Shown piece by piece: positions 7,556 through 18,099 of a DNA stretch of 64,000 nucleotides (the stretch's first letter is position 1; each line of letters starts with the position of its first letter). The stretch covers positions 682,001 to 746,000 of the forward strand of contig NZ_QUBR01000002.1 of NCBI RefSeq assembly GCF_003586285.1. Reading direction: 5' to 3'. The notes beneath the pieces are model-generated. The model was given only the letters and a program-made list of their open reading frames with translations. It ran no database searches and was not told the origin of the DNA. A program made the translations under genes and the position numbers. Source of the stretch: Aeromicrobium endophyticum. Its GTDB lineage: Bacteria; Actinomycetota; Actinomycetes; Propionibacteriales; Nocardioidaceae.

Positions 7556-9562
7556 CTAGCCCGCCACGCGCGGCGTCGCCAGCACCTCGGCGAGCCGCTT
7601 CGACCAGACGCCGCTGAGTCGGTGGGACTCGTCGACCGTGATGTGCGAGACGTCGCGGAAGATCGGGACGCCGTCGTCGTCCACGGGCCGGCACGCGGCA
7701 CGGGCGCCGCACAGCGCCACCGTCGGGTCGAGGGCGTGGCCACCGATCGCGTCCATCGCGGTCTGCTGCGCCGTCGCCGACGCGTCGTGGAGCGACACGT
7801 CGATCTCGCCGGGCCGCAGGCATCCTGGCGCCGGGTCCGTGCTCAGCACCGAGCGTCGCAGGCAGGTCATGAGCCGGGGGAACTGGACGTTGTCGACGAC
7901 GGTCACGACGCGCGTGCGGGCGGCGACCGGCCTCAGCGTCGTCTCGAGCTCGCGGCGCCAGCGGCCCGCGGTCGCGGGGGCGGAGCTCGTCAGGTCGGGG
8001 TCGCGCACCGAGTTGATGGCGGCGGTCGACACCACGACGAGGTCGTAGGGGTCGTCGGGCGCCGCCAGCGCGCGCACGTTGTCGCGGACGAACGAGGTGC
8101 ACGCGGCATCTGCGGACTCGCCGAGCGCGAACGGGCACGACGGGAACGTGACGACGTCCGCCGAGTAGCCCAGGTCGGCGGCGGCGTCGACGAACGCCTC
8201 GGAGTAGTGGCCGGCGTGGGAGTCGCCGACGAGCAGCAGTCGTCCGCGGGAGCCCTCGACGTCCCATCGGCACCGATCGGGCACGCCCTGACCGGCGACG
8301 AGTCCTCCGTCGCAGCCCCTCACCTGGTCGAGGTGCTGCTGCGAGACGACCTGGCGCTGCTCGCGGAGGTGGTCGTCGCCCAACGACGTGGCAGAGGCAG
8401 CGCCCGCCACGACGCAGCAGGCCACCGCTCCCCCGACGATCGCCAGCATCAGCGGACGCGTGCGCGCCGGCCGCACGAACGTGCCGTCGTGGATCGGGCG
8501 CTCGAACCACCGGTAGACGACTGCTGCCACGCCCAGCGCGCCGACACCGGCCAGCACCTCGGCCGCCCGCGACTGCGGCCACCACTGGTGCGCCGCGACG
8601 ATCATCGGCCAGTGCCACAGGTACCAGGTGTAGGAGCGGTCACCGAGCCACGTCATGGGTCGGACCGACAACGCCCGGCCGATCAGCGTGCCGGCCGGCG
8701 ACGCCAGGCTGCCCGAGACGAGCAGCAGCACCGTGGCAGCCACCGGCAGCGCGGCACTCCACCCCGGGAAGGAGGCCTCGTCGACCACGACGAACGCCAC
8801 CGCGAGCGTCAGCACGCCGGCCCAGCCGACGGCTTCGGCCCAGCGCGACGGACGCACGGCGCGTGAGGTGAGGGCCAGCGCCGCGAGCGCCCCCGCCCCG
8901 AACTCCCACGCCCGGGTCATGGGCGAGTAGAACGCCAGCCGCGGCGCCTGCGACGACAGTGCGCCAGGCAGCGGCGCGAGGGTCAGCACCACGCACAGCA
9001 CGAACGACAAAACGGTCACGATCGCCACGGCCCACACCAGCAGGCTGCGGCGCCGTCCCCTGGCCAGGATCAGCAGCACGACGGTCGGGAACACGAGGTA
9101 GAACTGCTCCTCGACCGACAACGACCACGTGTGCAGCAGCGGGACGGCGTCCGAGGCGGTCTGGAAGTAGCCGTCCGTCGCGACCGCGAAGTAGACGTTC
9201 GACACCGCGAACAGCGACGCGAGCCCGCTCGGGGCCAGTGGCCCCCACGAGAACGGGCTCAGCAGCAGGATGCTGAGCATCATCGTGACCGCCACGACCA
9301 GCGCCAGCGAGGGGAACAGCCGTCGCACCCGTCGCAGGTAGAACCGCCGCAGCGAGATCGACCCGGTCGTGGCGTGCTCGCGCAGGAGCATCGCGGTGAT
9401 CACGAAGCCCGAGATGACGAAGAAGATGTCGACGGCGAAGAAGCCGCCCGGAACGAGCGCGCCGGCGTGGAACGCCACGATGAGCGTGGCCGCCACCGCT
9501 CGGAGACCCTGGATGTCGCTGCGGCGTGCGCCTGACGGCGTGCCGGGCTCGGCAGTGGTCAT
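7556..9562 (-). CDS. Membrane acyltransferase 3 with C-terminal SGNH domain (OatA-like)
   Basis: A 668-residue O-acyltransferase that probably acylates a cell-surface glycan. Residues 1 to about 370 form the acyltransferase-3 membrane domain, with SDIQGLRAVAATLIVAFHAG, FFVISGFVITAML, RRFYLRRVRRLFPSL and HTWSLSVEEQFYLVFP, and about ten membrane segments. After a linker, the extracytoplasmic SGNH esterase-like domain begins near residue 425: LLVGDSHAGHYSEAF carries the catalytic Ser, and DVSHITVDESHRLSG near the end carries the Asp/His pair. This is the architecture of OatA-type peptidoglycan or exopolysaccharide acyltransferases. It is monocistronic between a convergent phosphatase gene and ctaB. 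Confidence 0.88.
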   Translation of the reverse strand: MTTAEPGTPSGARRSDIQGLRAVAATLIVAFHAGALVPGGFFAVDIFFVISGFVITAMLLREHATTGSISLRRFYLRRVRRLFPSLALVVAVTMMLSILLLSPFSWGPLAPSGLASLFAVSNVYFAVATDGYFQTASDAVPLLHTWSLSVEEQFYLVFPTVVLLILARGRRRSLLVWAVAIVTVLSFVLCVVLTLAPLPGALSSQAPRLAFYSPMTRAWEFGAGALAALALTSRAVRPSRWAEAVGWAGVLTLAVAFVVVDEASFPGWSAALPVAATVLLLVSGSLASPAGTLIGRALSVRPMTWLGDRSYTWYLWHWPMIVAAHQWWPQSRAAEVLAGVGALGVAAVVYRWFERPIHDGTFVRPARTRPLMLAIVGGAVACCVVAGAASATSLGDDHLREQRQVVSQQHLDQVRGCDGGLVAGQGVPDRCRWDVEGSRGRLLLVGDSHAGHYSEAFVDAAADLGYSADVVTFPSCPFALGESADAACTSFVRDNVRALAAPDDPYDLVVVSTAAINSVRDPDLTSSAPATAGRWRRELETTLRPVAARTRVVTVVDNVQFPRLMTCLRRSVLSTDPAPGCLRPGEIDVSLHDASATAQQTAMDAIGGHALDPTVALCGARAACRPVDDDGVPIFRDVSHITVDESHRLSGVWSKRLAEVLATPRVAG

Positions 9563-9627
9563 GACCGTCCGTTCCGGCCGTGACGGGTGCGCGGCCGATC
9601 AATCGTAGACGGCCGGGGGGTCTGCCC

Positions 9628-10566
9628 TCAGCGCAGGAAGGGATCGACCGCGGCGGCCACGAACAGCAGGGCCAGATAGGCGTTGCTGTAGTGGAACAGC
9701 CGCATCGGCTTGAGCACCGAGAGCTCCTCGGTGTCCTGGGCGCGCGACTTGAGGTCGTACGCCTCGATCAGGAACACGATGCCCAGCACGATCGCGACCG
9801 CGGGGTAGAACCAGCCGGTCGGTGTGAGCGGCCACAGCAGCAGCGACGTGCCGACCATGACCCATGTGTAGGCCACGATCTGGCGGGCGACCTCGGCCGA
9901 GCCGACGACCGACGGCAGCATCGGGACGCTCGCGGCGGCGTAGTCCTCGCGGTAGCGCATCGCGAGCGACCAGAAGTGCGGCGGCGTCCAGAAGAACACG
10001 ACCAGGAACAGCACCACCGGCGCCCACGCGAGCTCGTTGGTGACGGCCGTCCAACCGATCATGGCCGGGAAGCAGCCCGCGGCGCCGCCCCACACGATGT
10101 TCTGGGTGGTGCGGCGCTTGAGGATCATCGTGTAGCCGATGACGTAGAAGACGTTGGCGGCCAGCGCCAGGCCGGCCGAGAGCCAGTTGACCCAGAACCC
10201 GAGCACCGCGGTCGACACGACGCCCAGGACGAGCCCGAAGACCAGCGCGTTGCGGGTGGGGATCTGGTGGCGCGCCAACGGACGGCGCGAGGTACGCCGC
10301 ATCATCTGGTCGATGTCGGCGTCGACGACGCAGTTCAGCGCGTTGGCGCTGCCGGCCGACAGCGCACCACCGACGAAGGTGGCGATGACCAGCCAGAACG
10401 GCGGGACGCCCTCCTGCGCCAGGAACATGACCGGCACGGTCGTCAGGAGCAGCAGCTCGATGATGCGCGGCTTGGTCAGCGCGACATACGACTTGACGAC
10501 ATCGGTGAACGACGGGGAAGTGGGTACGTCGCTATGGCTGGTGGTGTTCACATCCATGGCGGTCAC
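9628..10566 (-). CDS. ctaB: Protoheme IX farnesyltransferase (heme O synthase)
   Basis: A 312-residue UbiA-family prenyltransferase that transfers farnesyl to heme B, giving heme O, the substrate of CtaA. The two aspartate-rich regions are [20 protein letters not shown] and, later, YDLKSR. The family segments [13 protein letters not shown] and [13 protein letters not shown] are also present, with about nine hydrophobic helices. The GTG at 10566 and an ATG three codons later (10557) are both possible starts. It is divergent from tkt; the 93-base spacer must hold both promoters. A TAGGCT box at 10591-10596 is a candidate -10 for tkt. Confidence 0.93.
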   Translation of the reverse strand: MTAMDVNTTSHSDVPTSPSFTDVVKSYVALTKPRIIELLLLTTVPVMFLAQEGVPPFWLVIATFVGGALSAGSANALNCVVDADIDQMMRRTSRRPLARHQIPTRNALVFGLVLGVVSTAVLGFWVNWLSAGLALAANVFYVIGYTMILKRRTTQNIVWGGAAGCFPAMIGWTAVTNELAWAPVVLFLVVFFWTPPHFWSLAMRYREDYAAASVPMLPSVVGSAEVARQIVAYTWVMVGTSLLLWPLTPTGWFYPAVAIVLGIVFLIEAYDLKSRAQDTEELSVLKPMRLFHYSNAYLALLFVAAAVDPFLR

Positions 10567-10659
10567 GTGCAGCAGTCTAAGCGACGCGAGTAGGCTCGTG
10601 GTGACGGCCTCGGAAGCCAGTCATCCCCCAAGCTCGCTCGACGATCAGGAGCCACCGCT

Positions 10660-12837
10660 GTGACGTCCGGAACCCCCTCCCTGGAGTGGACAGACCTCGA
10701 CAAGAAGGCCGTGGACACCGTCCGCCTGCTGGCCGCCGACGCCGTCCAGAAGGTCGGCAACGGCCACCCCGGCACCGCCATCAGCCTGGCGCCCGTGGCG
10801 TACCTGCACTACCAGAAGCTCATGCGCCACGACCCCACCGATCCGCACTGGGCCGGCCGTGACCGCTTCGTGCTGTCGTGCGGTCACTCGAGCCTCACGC
10901 AGTACATCCAGCTGTACCTCGCGGGCTACCCCATGACGCTCGACGACCTCAAGAGCCTGCGCACGTGGGGCAGCCAGACGCCCGGCCACCCCGAGTACCG
11001 CCACACCCCCGGCGTCGAGGTCACCACCGGCCCGCTCGGCCAGGGTGTCGCCAACGCCGTCGGCTTCGCGATGGCCGCCCGCCGCGAGCGCGGCCTGCTC
11101 GATCCGTCGGCCGCCGCCGGCGAGAGCCCGTTCGACCACCACGTCTACGTCATCGCCTCCGACGGCGACCTGCAGGAGGGTGTCTCGGCCGAGGCGTCGT
11201 CACTCGCCGGCACGCAGCAGCTCGGCAACCTGACGCTGCTGTGGGACGACAACCGCATCTCGATCGAGGACGACACCAACATCGCCTTCACCGAGGACGT
11301 CGCCGCCCGCTACGAGGCCTACGGCTGGCACGTCCAGACCGTCGACTGGACCAACGGCGGCACCGAGTACGTCGAGGACGTCCAGGCCCTCTGGGACGCC
11401 TACCAGGCAGCCGAGGCCGTCACCGACCGTCCCAGCTTCATCCAGCTGCGCACGATCATCGCCTGGCCCACGCCCAACGCCCAGGGCACGGGTGGATCGC
11501 ACGGCTCCGCTCTCGGCGACGACGAGATCCGCGCCACCAAGAAGCTGCTCGGCTTCGACCCCGACCAGACGTTCATCGTCGACGACGACGTCATCGAGCA
11601 CACCCACGCCGTCCGCGAGCGCGCGGCGGCCGAGCGCGAGACCTGGCAGACGACGTTCGACGCGTGGACCTCGGCCAACCCCGACAACGCGGCCCTGCTC
11701 GAGCGGCTCAAGAACCGCGAGCTGCCCGCCGGCTGGGACGCCGACCTGCCGGTCTACGAGGCCGACGCCAAGGGCGTCGCCACCCGCGTCGCGTCCGGCG
11801 AGTTCCTGTCGGCCGCCGTGGCGGGCCTGCCCGAGCTGTGGGGTGGCTCGGCCGACCTCGCGGGCTCCAACAACACCACGCCGAAGGGCGAGCCGTCGTT
11901 CCTGCCGCCCGAGCGCTCGAGCGCCAAGTTCCAGGGCGACTGGTACGGACGGGTGCTGCACTTCGGCATCCGCGAGCACGCCATGGGCGCGATCATGAAC
12001 GGCATCGTCCAGCACGGCCTCACGCGTCCGTACGGCGGAACGTTCCTCACGTTCAGCGACTACATGCGCGGGGCCGTACGGCTGTCGGCGCTGCAGGAGC
12101 TGCCGGTCACCTACGTCTGGACCCACGACTCCATCGGCCTCGGCGAGGACGGGCCGACGCACCAGCCGGTCGAGCACCTCGCGTCGCTGCGCGCCATCCC
12201 GGGTCTCGACGTCGTCCGACCGGCCGACGCCAACGAGACGATCGTCGCCTGGAAGACGATCATGCAGACCACCGATCGCCCCGCCGCGCTGATCCTGAGC
12301 CGTCAGAACCTGCCGACCTTCCCGCGGGGCGTCGACGGCTACGCATCGGCCGACCTGGTCTCGAAGGGTGCCTACACGCTGATCGAGGCCGACGGCGGCA
12401 CGCCCGACGTCATCGTGTTCGGCACGGGCTCGGAGGTGCAGATCGCGGTCAAGGCCCGCGAGCTGCTGGCCGCCGAGGGCATCAAGGCCCGCGTCGTGTC
12501 GATGCCGAGCCGCGAGTGGTTCGAGCAGCAGGATGCGTCGTACCGCGACGAGGTCGTCCCGCCGACGCTGCGCGCCCGCGTGGCGGTCGAGGCAGGCGTC
12601 GCGCTGGGCTGGCGCGACGTGGTCGGCGACGCCGGCCGCATCATCAGCCTCGAGCACTACGGCGCGTCGGCCGACTACCAGACGTTGTACGACAAGTTCG
12701 GCATCACGCCCGAGGCCGTCGTCGCAGCCGCCAAGGACTCCATCGCGGCTGCCGCGGGCGAGCCCACCGCACCGTTCCACGCCCGCCCGGCAGGACCTGT
12801 CGGCCCGGGTGACAACGCGGACGCCGCGTCGCACTGA
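10660..12837 (+). CDS. tkt: Transketolase
   Basis: A 725-residue thiamine-diphosphate enzyme moving two-carbon units between sugar phosphates in the non-oxidative pentose phosphate pathway. Motifs seen: [13 protein letters not shown], the ThDP motif from [17 protein letters not shown] to [33 protein letters not shown] (central domain) and the C-terminal domain from about residue 590. Typical length is about 700. GTG start with AGGAG 8 bases upstream. It is first in the tkt-tal-pgi-zwf-opcA-pgl operon. The last 25 residues (AGEPTAPFH onward) are a low-complexity tail. Confidence 0.95.
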   Translation: MTSGTPSLEWTDLDKKAVDTVRLLAADAVQKVGNGHPGTAISLAPVAYLHYQKLMRHDPTDPHWAGRDRFVLSCGHSSLTQYIQLYLAGYPMTLDDLKSLRTWGSQTPGHPEYRHTPGVEVTTGPLGQGVANAVGFAMAARRERGLLDPSAAAGESPFDHHVYVIASDGDLQEGVSAEASSLAGTQQLGNLTLLWDDNRISIEDDTNIAFTEDVAARYEAYGWHVQTVDWTNGGTEYVEDVQALWDAYQAAEAVTDRPSFIQLRTIIAWPTPNAQGTGGSHGSALGDDEIRATKKLLGFDPDQTFIVDDDVIEHTHAVRERAAAERETWQTTFDAWTSANPDNAALLERLKNRELPAGWDADLPVYEADAKGVATRVASGEFLSAAVAGLPELWGGSADLAGSNNTTPKGEPSFLPPERSSAKFQGDWYGRVLHFGIREHAMGAIMNGIVQHGLTRPYGGTFLTFSDYMRGAVRLSALQELPVTYVWTHDSIGLGEDGPTHQPVEHLASLRAIPGLDVVRPADANETIVAWKTIMQTTDRPAALILSRQNLPTFPRGVDGYASADLVSKGAYTLIEADGGTPDVIVFGTGSEVQIAVKARELLAAEGIKARVVSMPSREWFEQQDASYRDEVVPPTLRARVAVEAGVALGWRDVVGDAGRIISLEHYGASADYQTLYDKFGITPEAVVAAAKDSIAAAAGEPTAPFHARPAGPVGPGDNADAASH

Positions 12838-12881
12838 CGCCCCGTCCGTCCACGCATGACCTCTCATACCAAGGAGCACTC

Positions 12882-13970
12882 ATGAACGAACGTCTCAAGG
12901 CCCTGGCTGACGCCGGGGTGTCCATCTGGCTCGACGACCTCTCGCGCGAGCGCATCGAGTCCGGCAACCTCGCCGAGCTCGTCGCCGACAAGGGCGTCGT
13001 CGGCGTGACGACCAACCCGTCCATCTTCGCCTCGGCCCTCGCCAAGGGTGAGAAGTACGAGCCGCAGGTCAAGGAGCTCAAGGCCGCCGGCGCCGACGTC
13101 GACCACACGGTCTTCGAGCTCACCACGACCGACGTGCAGAACGGCTGCGACATCCTCGCGCCGGTCTTCGAGGCCACGGGCGGCGTCGACGGGCGCGTCT
13201 CGATCGAGGTCGACCCGGGCAAGGCTCGCGACACCGAGGGCACCATCGAGCTCGCCCACCGCCTCTGGGAGCGCGTGAGCCGTCCCAACCTGCTCATCAA
13301 GATCCCCGCGACGCTCGAGGGCCTGCCCGCGATCACCGCCGTGATCGCCGAGGGCATCAGCGTCAACGTCACGCTGATCTTCTCGCTCGAGCGCTACCGC
13401 GGCGTCATGGACGCCTACATCGAGGGTCTCGAGCAGGCCGCCGCCGCGGGTCGCGACCTGTCCGAGATCCACTCCGTCGCCTCGTTCTTCGTCAGCCGCG
13501 TCGACACCGAGGTCGACAAGCGCCTCGGCGACGACCACCCGCTGCGCGGCACCGCCGCCCTGGCCAACGCTCGTCTGGCCTACGAGGCCTACGAGGAGGT
13601 CTTCGGCTCCGACCGCTTCAAGGCCCTCGAGGCCAAGGGCGCCAACGCCCAGCGCCCGCTGTGGGCGTCCACCGGCGTCAAGGACCCGGCGCTGCCCGAC
13701 ACGCTCTACGTCACCGAGCTGGTCGCGCCCAACACCGTCAACACCATGCCCGAGAAGACGCTCGAGGCCGTCGCCGACCACGGCGACATCCTGGGCGACC
13801 GCGTCAGCAACACGTACGAGGAGTCGCGCGACGCCATCGCGGCGCTCGAGCGTGAGGGCATCTCGTACGACGAGGTCGTCAAGCAGCTCGAGGACGAGGG
13901 ACTCGAGAAGTTCGACGCCTCCTGGACCGAGCTGCTCGCGACGGTCTCCGCCGAGCTCGACAAGGCCTGA
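12882..13970 (+). CDS. tal: Transaldolase
   Basis: A 362-residue transaldolase of the long actinobacterial type, transferring a dihydroxyacetone unit from sedoheptulose 7-phosphate to glyceraldehyde 3-phosphate through a Schiff base. The catalytic lysine is about Lys140 in [11 protein letters not shown]. Other conserved stretches are [19 protein letters not shown]-type [28 protein letters not shown] and [11 protein letters not shown]. The start is preceded by AAGGAG at good spacing. It sits 44 bases after tkt and 3 bases before pgi. Confidence 0.95.
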   Translation: MNERLKALADAGVSIWLDDLSRERIESGNLAELVADKGVVGVTTNPSIFASALAKGEKYEPQVKELKAAGADVDHTVFELTTTDVQNGCDILAPVFEATGGVDGRVSIEVDPGKARDTEGTIELAHRLWERVSRPNLLIKIPATLEGLPAITAVIAEGISVNVTLIFSLERYRGVMDAYIEGLEQAAAAGRDLSEIHSVASFFVSRVDTEVDKRLGDDHPLRGTAALANARLAYEAYEEVFGSDRFKALEAKGANAQRPLWASTGVKDPALPDTLYVTELVAPNTVNTMPEKTLEAVADHGDILGDRVSNTYEESRDAIAALEREGISYDEVVKQLEDEGLEKFDASWTELLATVSAELDKA

Positions 13971-13973
13971 TCC

Positions 13974-15665
13974 GTGGCCGGACAGCACAGCGTCGACGTC
14001 GCGCTCACCGTCCCGTCCACCGACGAGCTCGACGCGGCGCTGCGCCGCGCCGTCGACGATCGCGTCGCTTCGCGCATCGGCGCGCAGGACCCCATCTTGT
14101 GGGGTCCTGACGCCGAGTCCGAGGCGGCGATCCGGCTCAGCTGGACGAGCCTGGCGCAGACCTCGCAACCCCTGGTCGCCGAGGTCGAGGCACTGCGGTC
14201 CGAGCTCGACGGCAAGGGCATCGACCACGTCGTGCTCTGCGGCATGGGCGGCTCGTCCCTGGCACCCGAGGTCATCTGCCACACTGCCGACGTCGAGCTG
14301 ACGGTGCTCGACTCGTCGCAGCCCGACATGGTGCGCGCGGCGATCGCCGACCGGCTCGAGCGCACCGTCGTCGTGGTCTCCAGCAAGTCGGGCGGCACCG
14401 TCGAGACCGACAGCCAGCGCCGCGCCTACGAGCACGCCTTCACCGAGGCCGGCATCGATCCGCGCGAGCGCATCGTCGTCGTGACCGATCCGGGCTCGCC
14501 GCTCGACCAGCAGGCCACCGAGGCCGGCTACCGGGTGTTCCGTGCCGACCCCGACGTCGGCGGACGCTACTCGGCGCTCACGGCCTTCGGCCTGGTGCCC
14601 AGCGGCCTGGCCGGCGCCGACATCGGCGAGCTGCTCGAGAGCGCCCGCGAGGCCTCACCGGCACTGTTCGCCGACGACGTCGACAACCCCGCCCTGCGCC
14701 TCGGCGTGCTGCTGGGCGTCGCCAACACCCACGGTGTCGACAAGCTCGTGATCGCCGACCGCTCGGGCAACGGCATCGGCGACTGGATCGAGCAGCTCGT
14801 CGCCGAGTCCACCGGCAAGCAGGGACGGGGCATCCTGCCCGTCGTCGTCCCCGACGAGGACGCCCCCAACTTCGTGCCGTCCACCACCGACTCGCTGCTC
14901 GCCGTCATCGGCCAGCAGCAGGTCGGCCGCCTCGAGCGGGCCGCCAGGCTGGCCGGCAACGTCGCCCACGCCACGCTGGCCGCCACGCTCGGCGACAACC
15001 CGCCGGTCGACGACAGTGCCGTCCCCACGGCCCTGTCGGGCTACTCGACCGTCGTCGACGCCCCCCTCGGCGCGCAGATGCTGCTGTGGGAGATCGCCGT
15101 GGCCGTCGCCGGCCGCGCGATCGGCATCGACCCGTTCGACCAGCCCGACGTCGAGAGCGCCAAGAAGGCGGCCCGCGAGCTGCTCGACGGCGCCGGGTCC
15201 GTCCCGTCGCCCGACTTCACCGAGGACGGCATCGACGTCTACGGCGCGGGCTCGTCGCTGGCCGAGGCGCTCGACCAGCTGCTCGACCAGATCGACGTCG
15301 AGCACGGCTACCTCGCGGTGCAGGTCTACCTCGACCGCATCGCCTACGCCGAGTTCGCCGAGGTCCGCGAGGTGCTGGCCGCACGGCTCGCGCGTCCGGT
15401 CACGTTCGGCTGGGGTCCCCGGTTCCTGCACTCGACCGGGCAGTACCACAAGGGCGGCACGCCCAACGGCGTGTTCCTGCAGATCACGGGCACGCCCGAG
15501 AACGACCTGGCGATCGACGGCCGCGACTTCACGTTCGGCTCGTTCATCGACTCGCAGGCCGCCGGCGATGCGGCCGTGCTGCGCGACCACGGCCGTCCCG
15601 TCCTGCGTCTGCACCTCACCGACGTCGAGGCAGGACTGACGCGCGTCCGCGAGCTGCTGTCATGA
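13974..15665 (+). CDS. pgi: Glucose-6-phosphate isomerase
   Basis: A 563-residue phosphoglucose isomerase-family protein interconverting glucose 6-phosphate and fructose 6-phosphate. The two SIS sugar-isomerase domains are visible: CGMGGSSLAPEVI and VVVSSKSGGTVETDSQRRA in the first, and GVDKLVIADRSGNGIGDWIEQ, RGILPVV and HSTGQYHKGG in the second. It belongs to the divergent actinobacterial pgi type found in pentose phosphate operons (in some species a fused Tal-Pgi form exists; here tal and pgi are separate, 3 bases apart). The GTG start is tightly placed after the tal stop. The stop overlaps zwf by 4 bp. Confidence 0.9.
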   Translation: MAGQHSVDVALTVPSTDELDAALRRAVDDRVASRIGAQDPILWGPDAESEAAIRLSWTSLAQTSQPLVAEVEALRSELDGKGIDHVVLCGMGGSSLAPEVICHTADVELTVLDSSQPDMVRAAIADRLERTVVVVSSKSGGTVETDSQRRAYEHAFTEAGIDPRERIVVVTDPGSPLDQQATEAGYRVFRADPDVGGRYSALTAFGLVPSGLAGADIGELLESAREASPALFADDVDNPALRLGVLLGVANTHGVDKLVIADRSGNGIGDWIEQLVAESTGKQGRGILPVVVPDEDAPNFVPSTTDSLLAVIGQQQVGRLERAARLAGNVAHATLAATLGDNPPVDDSAVPTALSGYSTVVDAPLGAQMLLWEIAVAVAGRAIGIDPFDQPDVESAKKAARELLDGAGSVPSPDFTEDGIDVYGAGSSLAEALDQLLDQIDVEHGYLAVQVYLDRIAYAEFAEVREVLAARLARPVTFGWGPRFLHSTGQYHKGGTPNGVFLQITGTPENDLAIDGRDFTFGSFIDSQAAGDAAVLRDHGRPVLRLHLTDVEAGLTRVRELLS

Positions 15666-17191
15666 CCGAGACCCTCCTCGGCAACCCGCTGCGGGACGCT
15701 CGCGACCGACGCCTCCCGCGCATCGCCGGGCCCTGCAGCCTGATCATGTTCGGCGTCACGGGCGACCTGGCCAAGAAGAAGCTCATCCCCGCGGTGTACG
15801 ACCTCGCCAACCGGGGCCTGCTGCCGCCAGGCTTCGCGCTGGTCGGATTCGCGCGGCAGGACTTCGGCACCGAGTCGTTCGCCAAAGTCATCAAGCAGGC
15901 CGCCAAGGACGGCGCCCGCACCCCGTGGAGCGAGACCGTCTGGAAGCAGCTCGCCGCCGGCATCCGCTTCGTGCCCGGCGAGTTCGACGACGACCAGGCG
16001 TGGGAGCGCCTGGCCGACACGATGGCCGAGCTCGACGAGCAGCAGGGCACGGGGGGCAACCACGCCTTCTACCTGTCGATCCCGCCCGGCCTGTTCCCCG
16101 TCGTGGTCTCGCAGATCAAGAAGCACGGCCTCGCCGAGTCGTCGAAGGGCTGGCGACGCGTCGTCATCGAGAAGCCCTTCGGCCACGACCTCGCCTCGGC
16201 CGAAGAGCTCAACCGCATCGTCGCCGACGTCTTCGCGAGCGAGTCGGTCTTCCGCATCGATCACTACCTCGGCAAGGAGACCGTCCAGAACATCCTGGCG
16301 TTCCGCTTCGCCAACGGGATGTTCGAGCCGATCTGGAACAACCACTACGTCGACCACGTGCAGATCACGATGGCCGAGGACATCGGCATCGGCTCGCGGG
16401 CCGGCTACTACGACGGCATCGGCGCGGCCCGCGACGTCATCCAGAACCACCTGCTGCAGCTCATGGCGCTGATCGCGATGGAGGAGCCCGTCTCGTTCAA
16501 CGCCTCGTCGCTGCGGCTCGAGAAGCAGAAGATCCTGGCCAACGCCCGGCCACCGGCCCGTATGGATCTGCACACCGCGCAGGCGCAGTACGTCGCCGGT
16601 TGGGCCGGCGGCGAGAAGGTGCGCGGCTACCTCGAGGAAGACGGCGTGCCCGACGGCTCGCGGGCCGAGACCTACGCCGCGATCCGCGTCGACGTGTCGA
16701 CCCGCCGCTGGGCCGGTGTGCCGTTCTACCTGCGCACGGGCAAGCGTCTCGGCCGGCGGGTCACCGAGGTGGCCGTGATCTTCAAGCGCGCCCCTCACCA
16801 GCCGTTCAGCAAGAACGACATCGAGGAGCTCGGCCAGAACGCCCTGGTCATGCGCATCCAGCCCGACGAGGGCGTGACGCTGCGCTTCGGCGCCAAGGTG
16901 CCGGGCACCACGATGGAGATCCGCGACGTCAACATGGACTTCGCCTACGGCGGTGCGTTCGTCGAGAGCAGCCCCGAGGCGTACGAGCGCCTGATCCTCG
17001 ACGTCCTGCTGGGCGATCCCCCGCTGTTCCCGCAGCACGAGGAGGTCGAGCTGGCCTGGAAGATCCTCGACCCGGTCATCGCTCACTGGAAGACGTGCGA
17101 CACGATCGACAGCTACCCGTCGGGCACCTGGGGTCCTGCCTCCGCCGACGAGATGATGGCCCGCGACGGCCGAACCTGGAGGCGTCCGTAG
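15662..17191 (+). CDS. zwf: Glucose-6-phosphate dehydrogenase
   Basis: A 509-residue enzyme oxidising glucose 6-phosphate to 6-phosphogluconolactone with NADP reduction. The N-terminal Rossmann motif is FGVTGDLAKKKLIPAVYDL. The active-site signature is FRIDHYLGKETVQN, with the substrate-contacting His and Lys, and VIEKPFGHDL is also present. The ATG overlaps the pgi stop in ATGA. The next gene, opcA, encodes its activator, as in other actinobacteria. Length and motifs are complete. Confidence 0.95.
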   Translation: MTETLLGNPLRDARDRRLPRIAGPCSLIMFGVTGDLAKKKLIPAVYDLANRGLLPPGFALVGFARQDFGTESFAKVIKQAAKDGARTPWSETVWKQLAAGIRFVPGEFDDDQAWERLADTMAELDEQQGTGGNHAFYLSIPPGLFPVVVSQIKKHGLAESSKGWRRVVIEKPFGHDLASAEELNRIVADVFASESVFRIDHYLGKETVQNILAFRFANGMFEPIWNNHYVDHVQITMAEDIGIGSRAGYYDGIGAARDVIQNHLLQLMALIAMEEPVSFNASSLRLEKQKILANARPPARMDLHTAQAQYVAGWAGGEKVRGYLEEDGVPDGSRAETYAAIRVDVSTRRWAGVPFYLRTGKRLGRRVTEVAVIFKRAPHQPFSKNDIEELGQNALVMRIQPDEGVTLRFGAKVPGTTMEIRDVNMDFAYGGAFVESSPEAYERLILDVLLGDPPLFPQHEEVELAWKILDPVIAHWKTCDTIDSYPSGTWGPASADEMMARDGRTWRRP

Positions 17192-17193
17192 CC

Positions 17194-18099
17194 ATGGAGA
17201 TCGCACTCGAGAAGACCAACTCGGCCCGCATCGCGCGGGCCCTGGTGAAGGCCCGCTCGGCGGCCGGCAGCCCGGCGATGGACATGGTGCTGACCCTGCT
17301 CGTCGTCACCGACGACGAGAACGTCGGCGAGGCCCTGCGCACCGCCACGACCCTGTCGCGCGAGCACCCCTCGCGTGTCATCGGCGTCATCCTCGGCGAC
17401 GGCCGCGGTGCCGCTCAGCTCAACGCCAAAGTGCGCGTCGGTGAGAGCTCGTCGGGCGAGTCGATCCTGCTGCGCATCTCGGGCGAGCTCACCCGGCACG
17501 CCGAGTCGGTCGTGCTGCCGCTGCTGCTGCCCGACTCCCCCGTCGTCGTGTGGTGGCCGGGCAAGCCGCCGGCCGAGCCGTCGTCCGACGCGATCGGCCA
17601 GCTGGCTCGGCGACGCCTGACCGATGCCGAGGCCACGTCGTCGCCCGTCCGCTCCCTGAAGTCGGTCGCTCGCGCCTACTCCCCCGGCGACACCGACCTG
17701 TCGTGGACCCGGCTCACCCCGTGGCGGGCGCTGCTCGCTGCCGCCCTCGACCAGTCGCCCGGCACCGTGACGGGCGGCACCGTGGTGGCCGGCTCGGGCA
17801 ATCCGGCGGCGACGCTGCTGGTGGCCTGGCTCGAGAGCCGCCTCGGCGTCGACATCACGACGCGCCGCAGCGACTCGGCCCAGATCGCGTCTGTCGTGCT
17901 CAACACGTCCGTCGGCGACGTCGTCATCGAGCGCATCGACTCGGGCTCGTGCCACTTCAGCGTGCCCGGCTCGTCGCCGCGCGAGGTGCCCCTGGGTGCG
18001 AGGTCGCTCGCCGAGCTGCTCGCCGAGGACCTCCGCCGCCTCGACGCCGACGAGGTCTACAGCGAGACCATCGCCCACATGCTGAAGGACGACGCGTGA
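17194..18099 (+). CDS. opcA: Glucose-6-phosphate dehydrogenase assembly protein OpcA
   Basis: A 301-residue OpcA family protein. OpcA is required for assembly or redox-dependent activity of G6PDH in cyanobacteria and actinobacteria. Family stretches include TLLVVTDDENVGEAL, PLLLPDSPVVVWWPGKPP, SLKSVARAYSPGDTDLSWTR and LTPWRALLAAALDQ. It lies 2 bases after zwf and overlaps pgl by 4 bp, matching the usual zwf-opcA-pgl order. No membrane segments; cytoplasmic. Confidence 0.93.
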   Translation: MEIALEKTNSARIARALVKARSAAGSPAMDMVLTLLVVTDDENVGEALRTATTLSREHPSRVIGVILGDGRGAAQLNAKVRVGESSSGESILLRISGELTRHAESVVLPLLLPDSPVVVWWPGKPPAEPSSDAIGQLARRRLTDAEATSSPVRSLKSVARAYSPGDTDLSWTRLTPWRALLAAALDQSPGTVTGGTVVAGSGNPAATLLVAWLESRLGVDITTRRSDSAQIASVVLNTSVGDVVIERIDSGSCHFSVPGSSPREVPLGARSLAELLAEDLRRLDADEVYSETIAHMLKDDA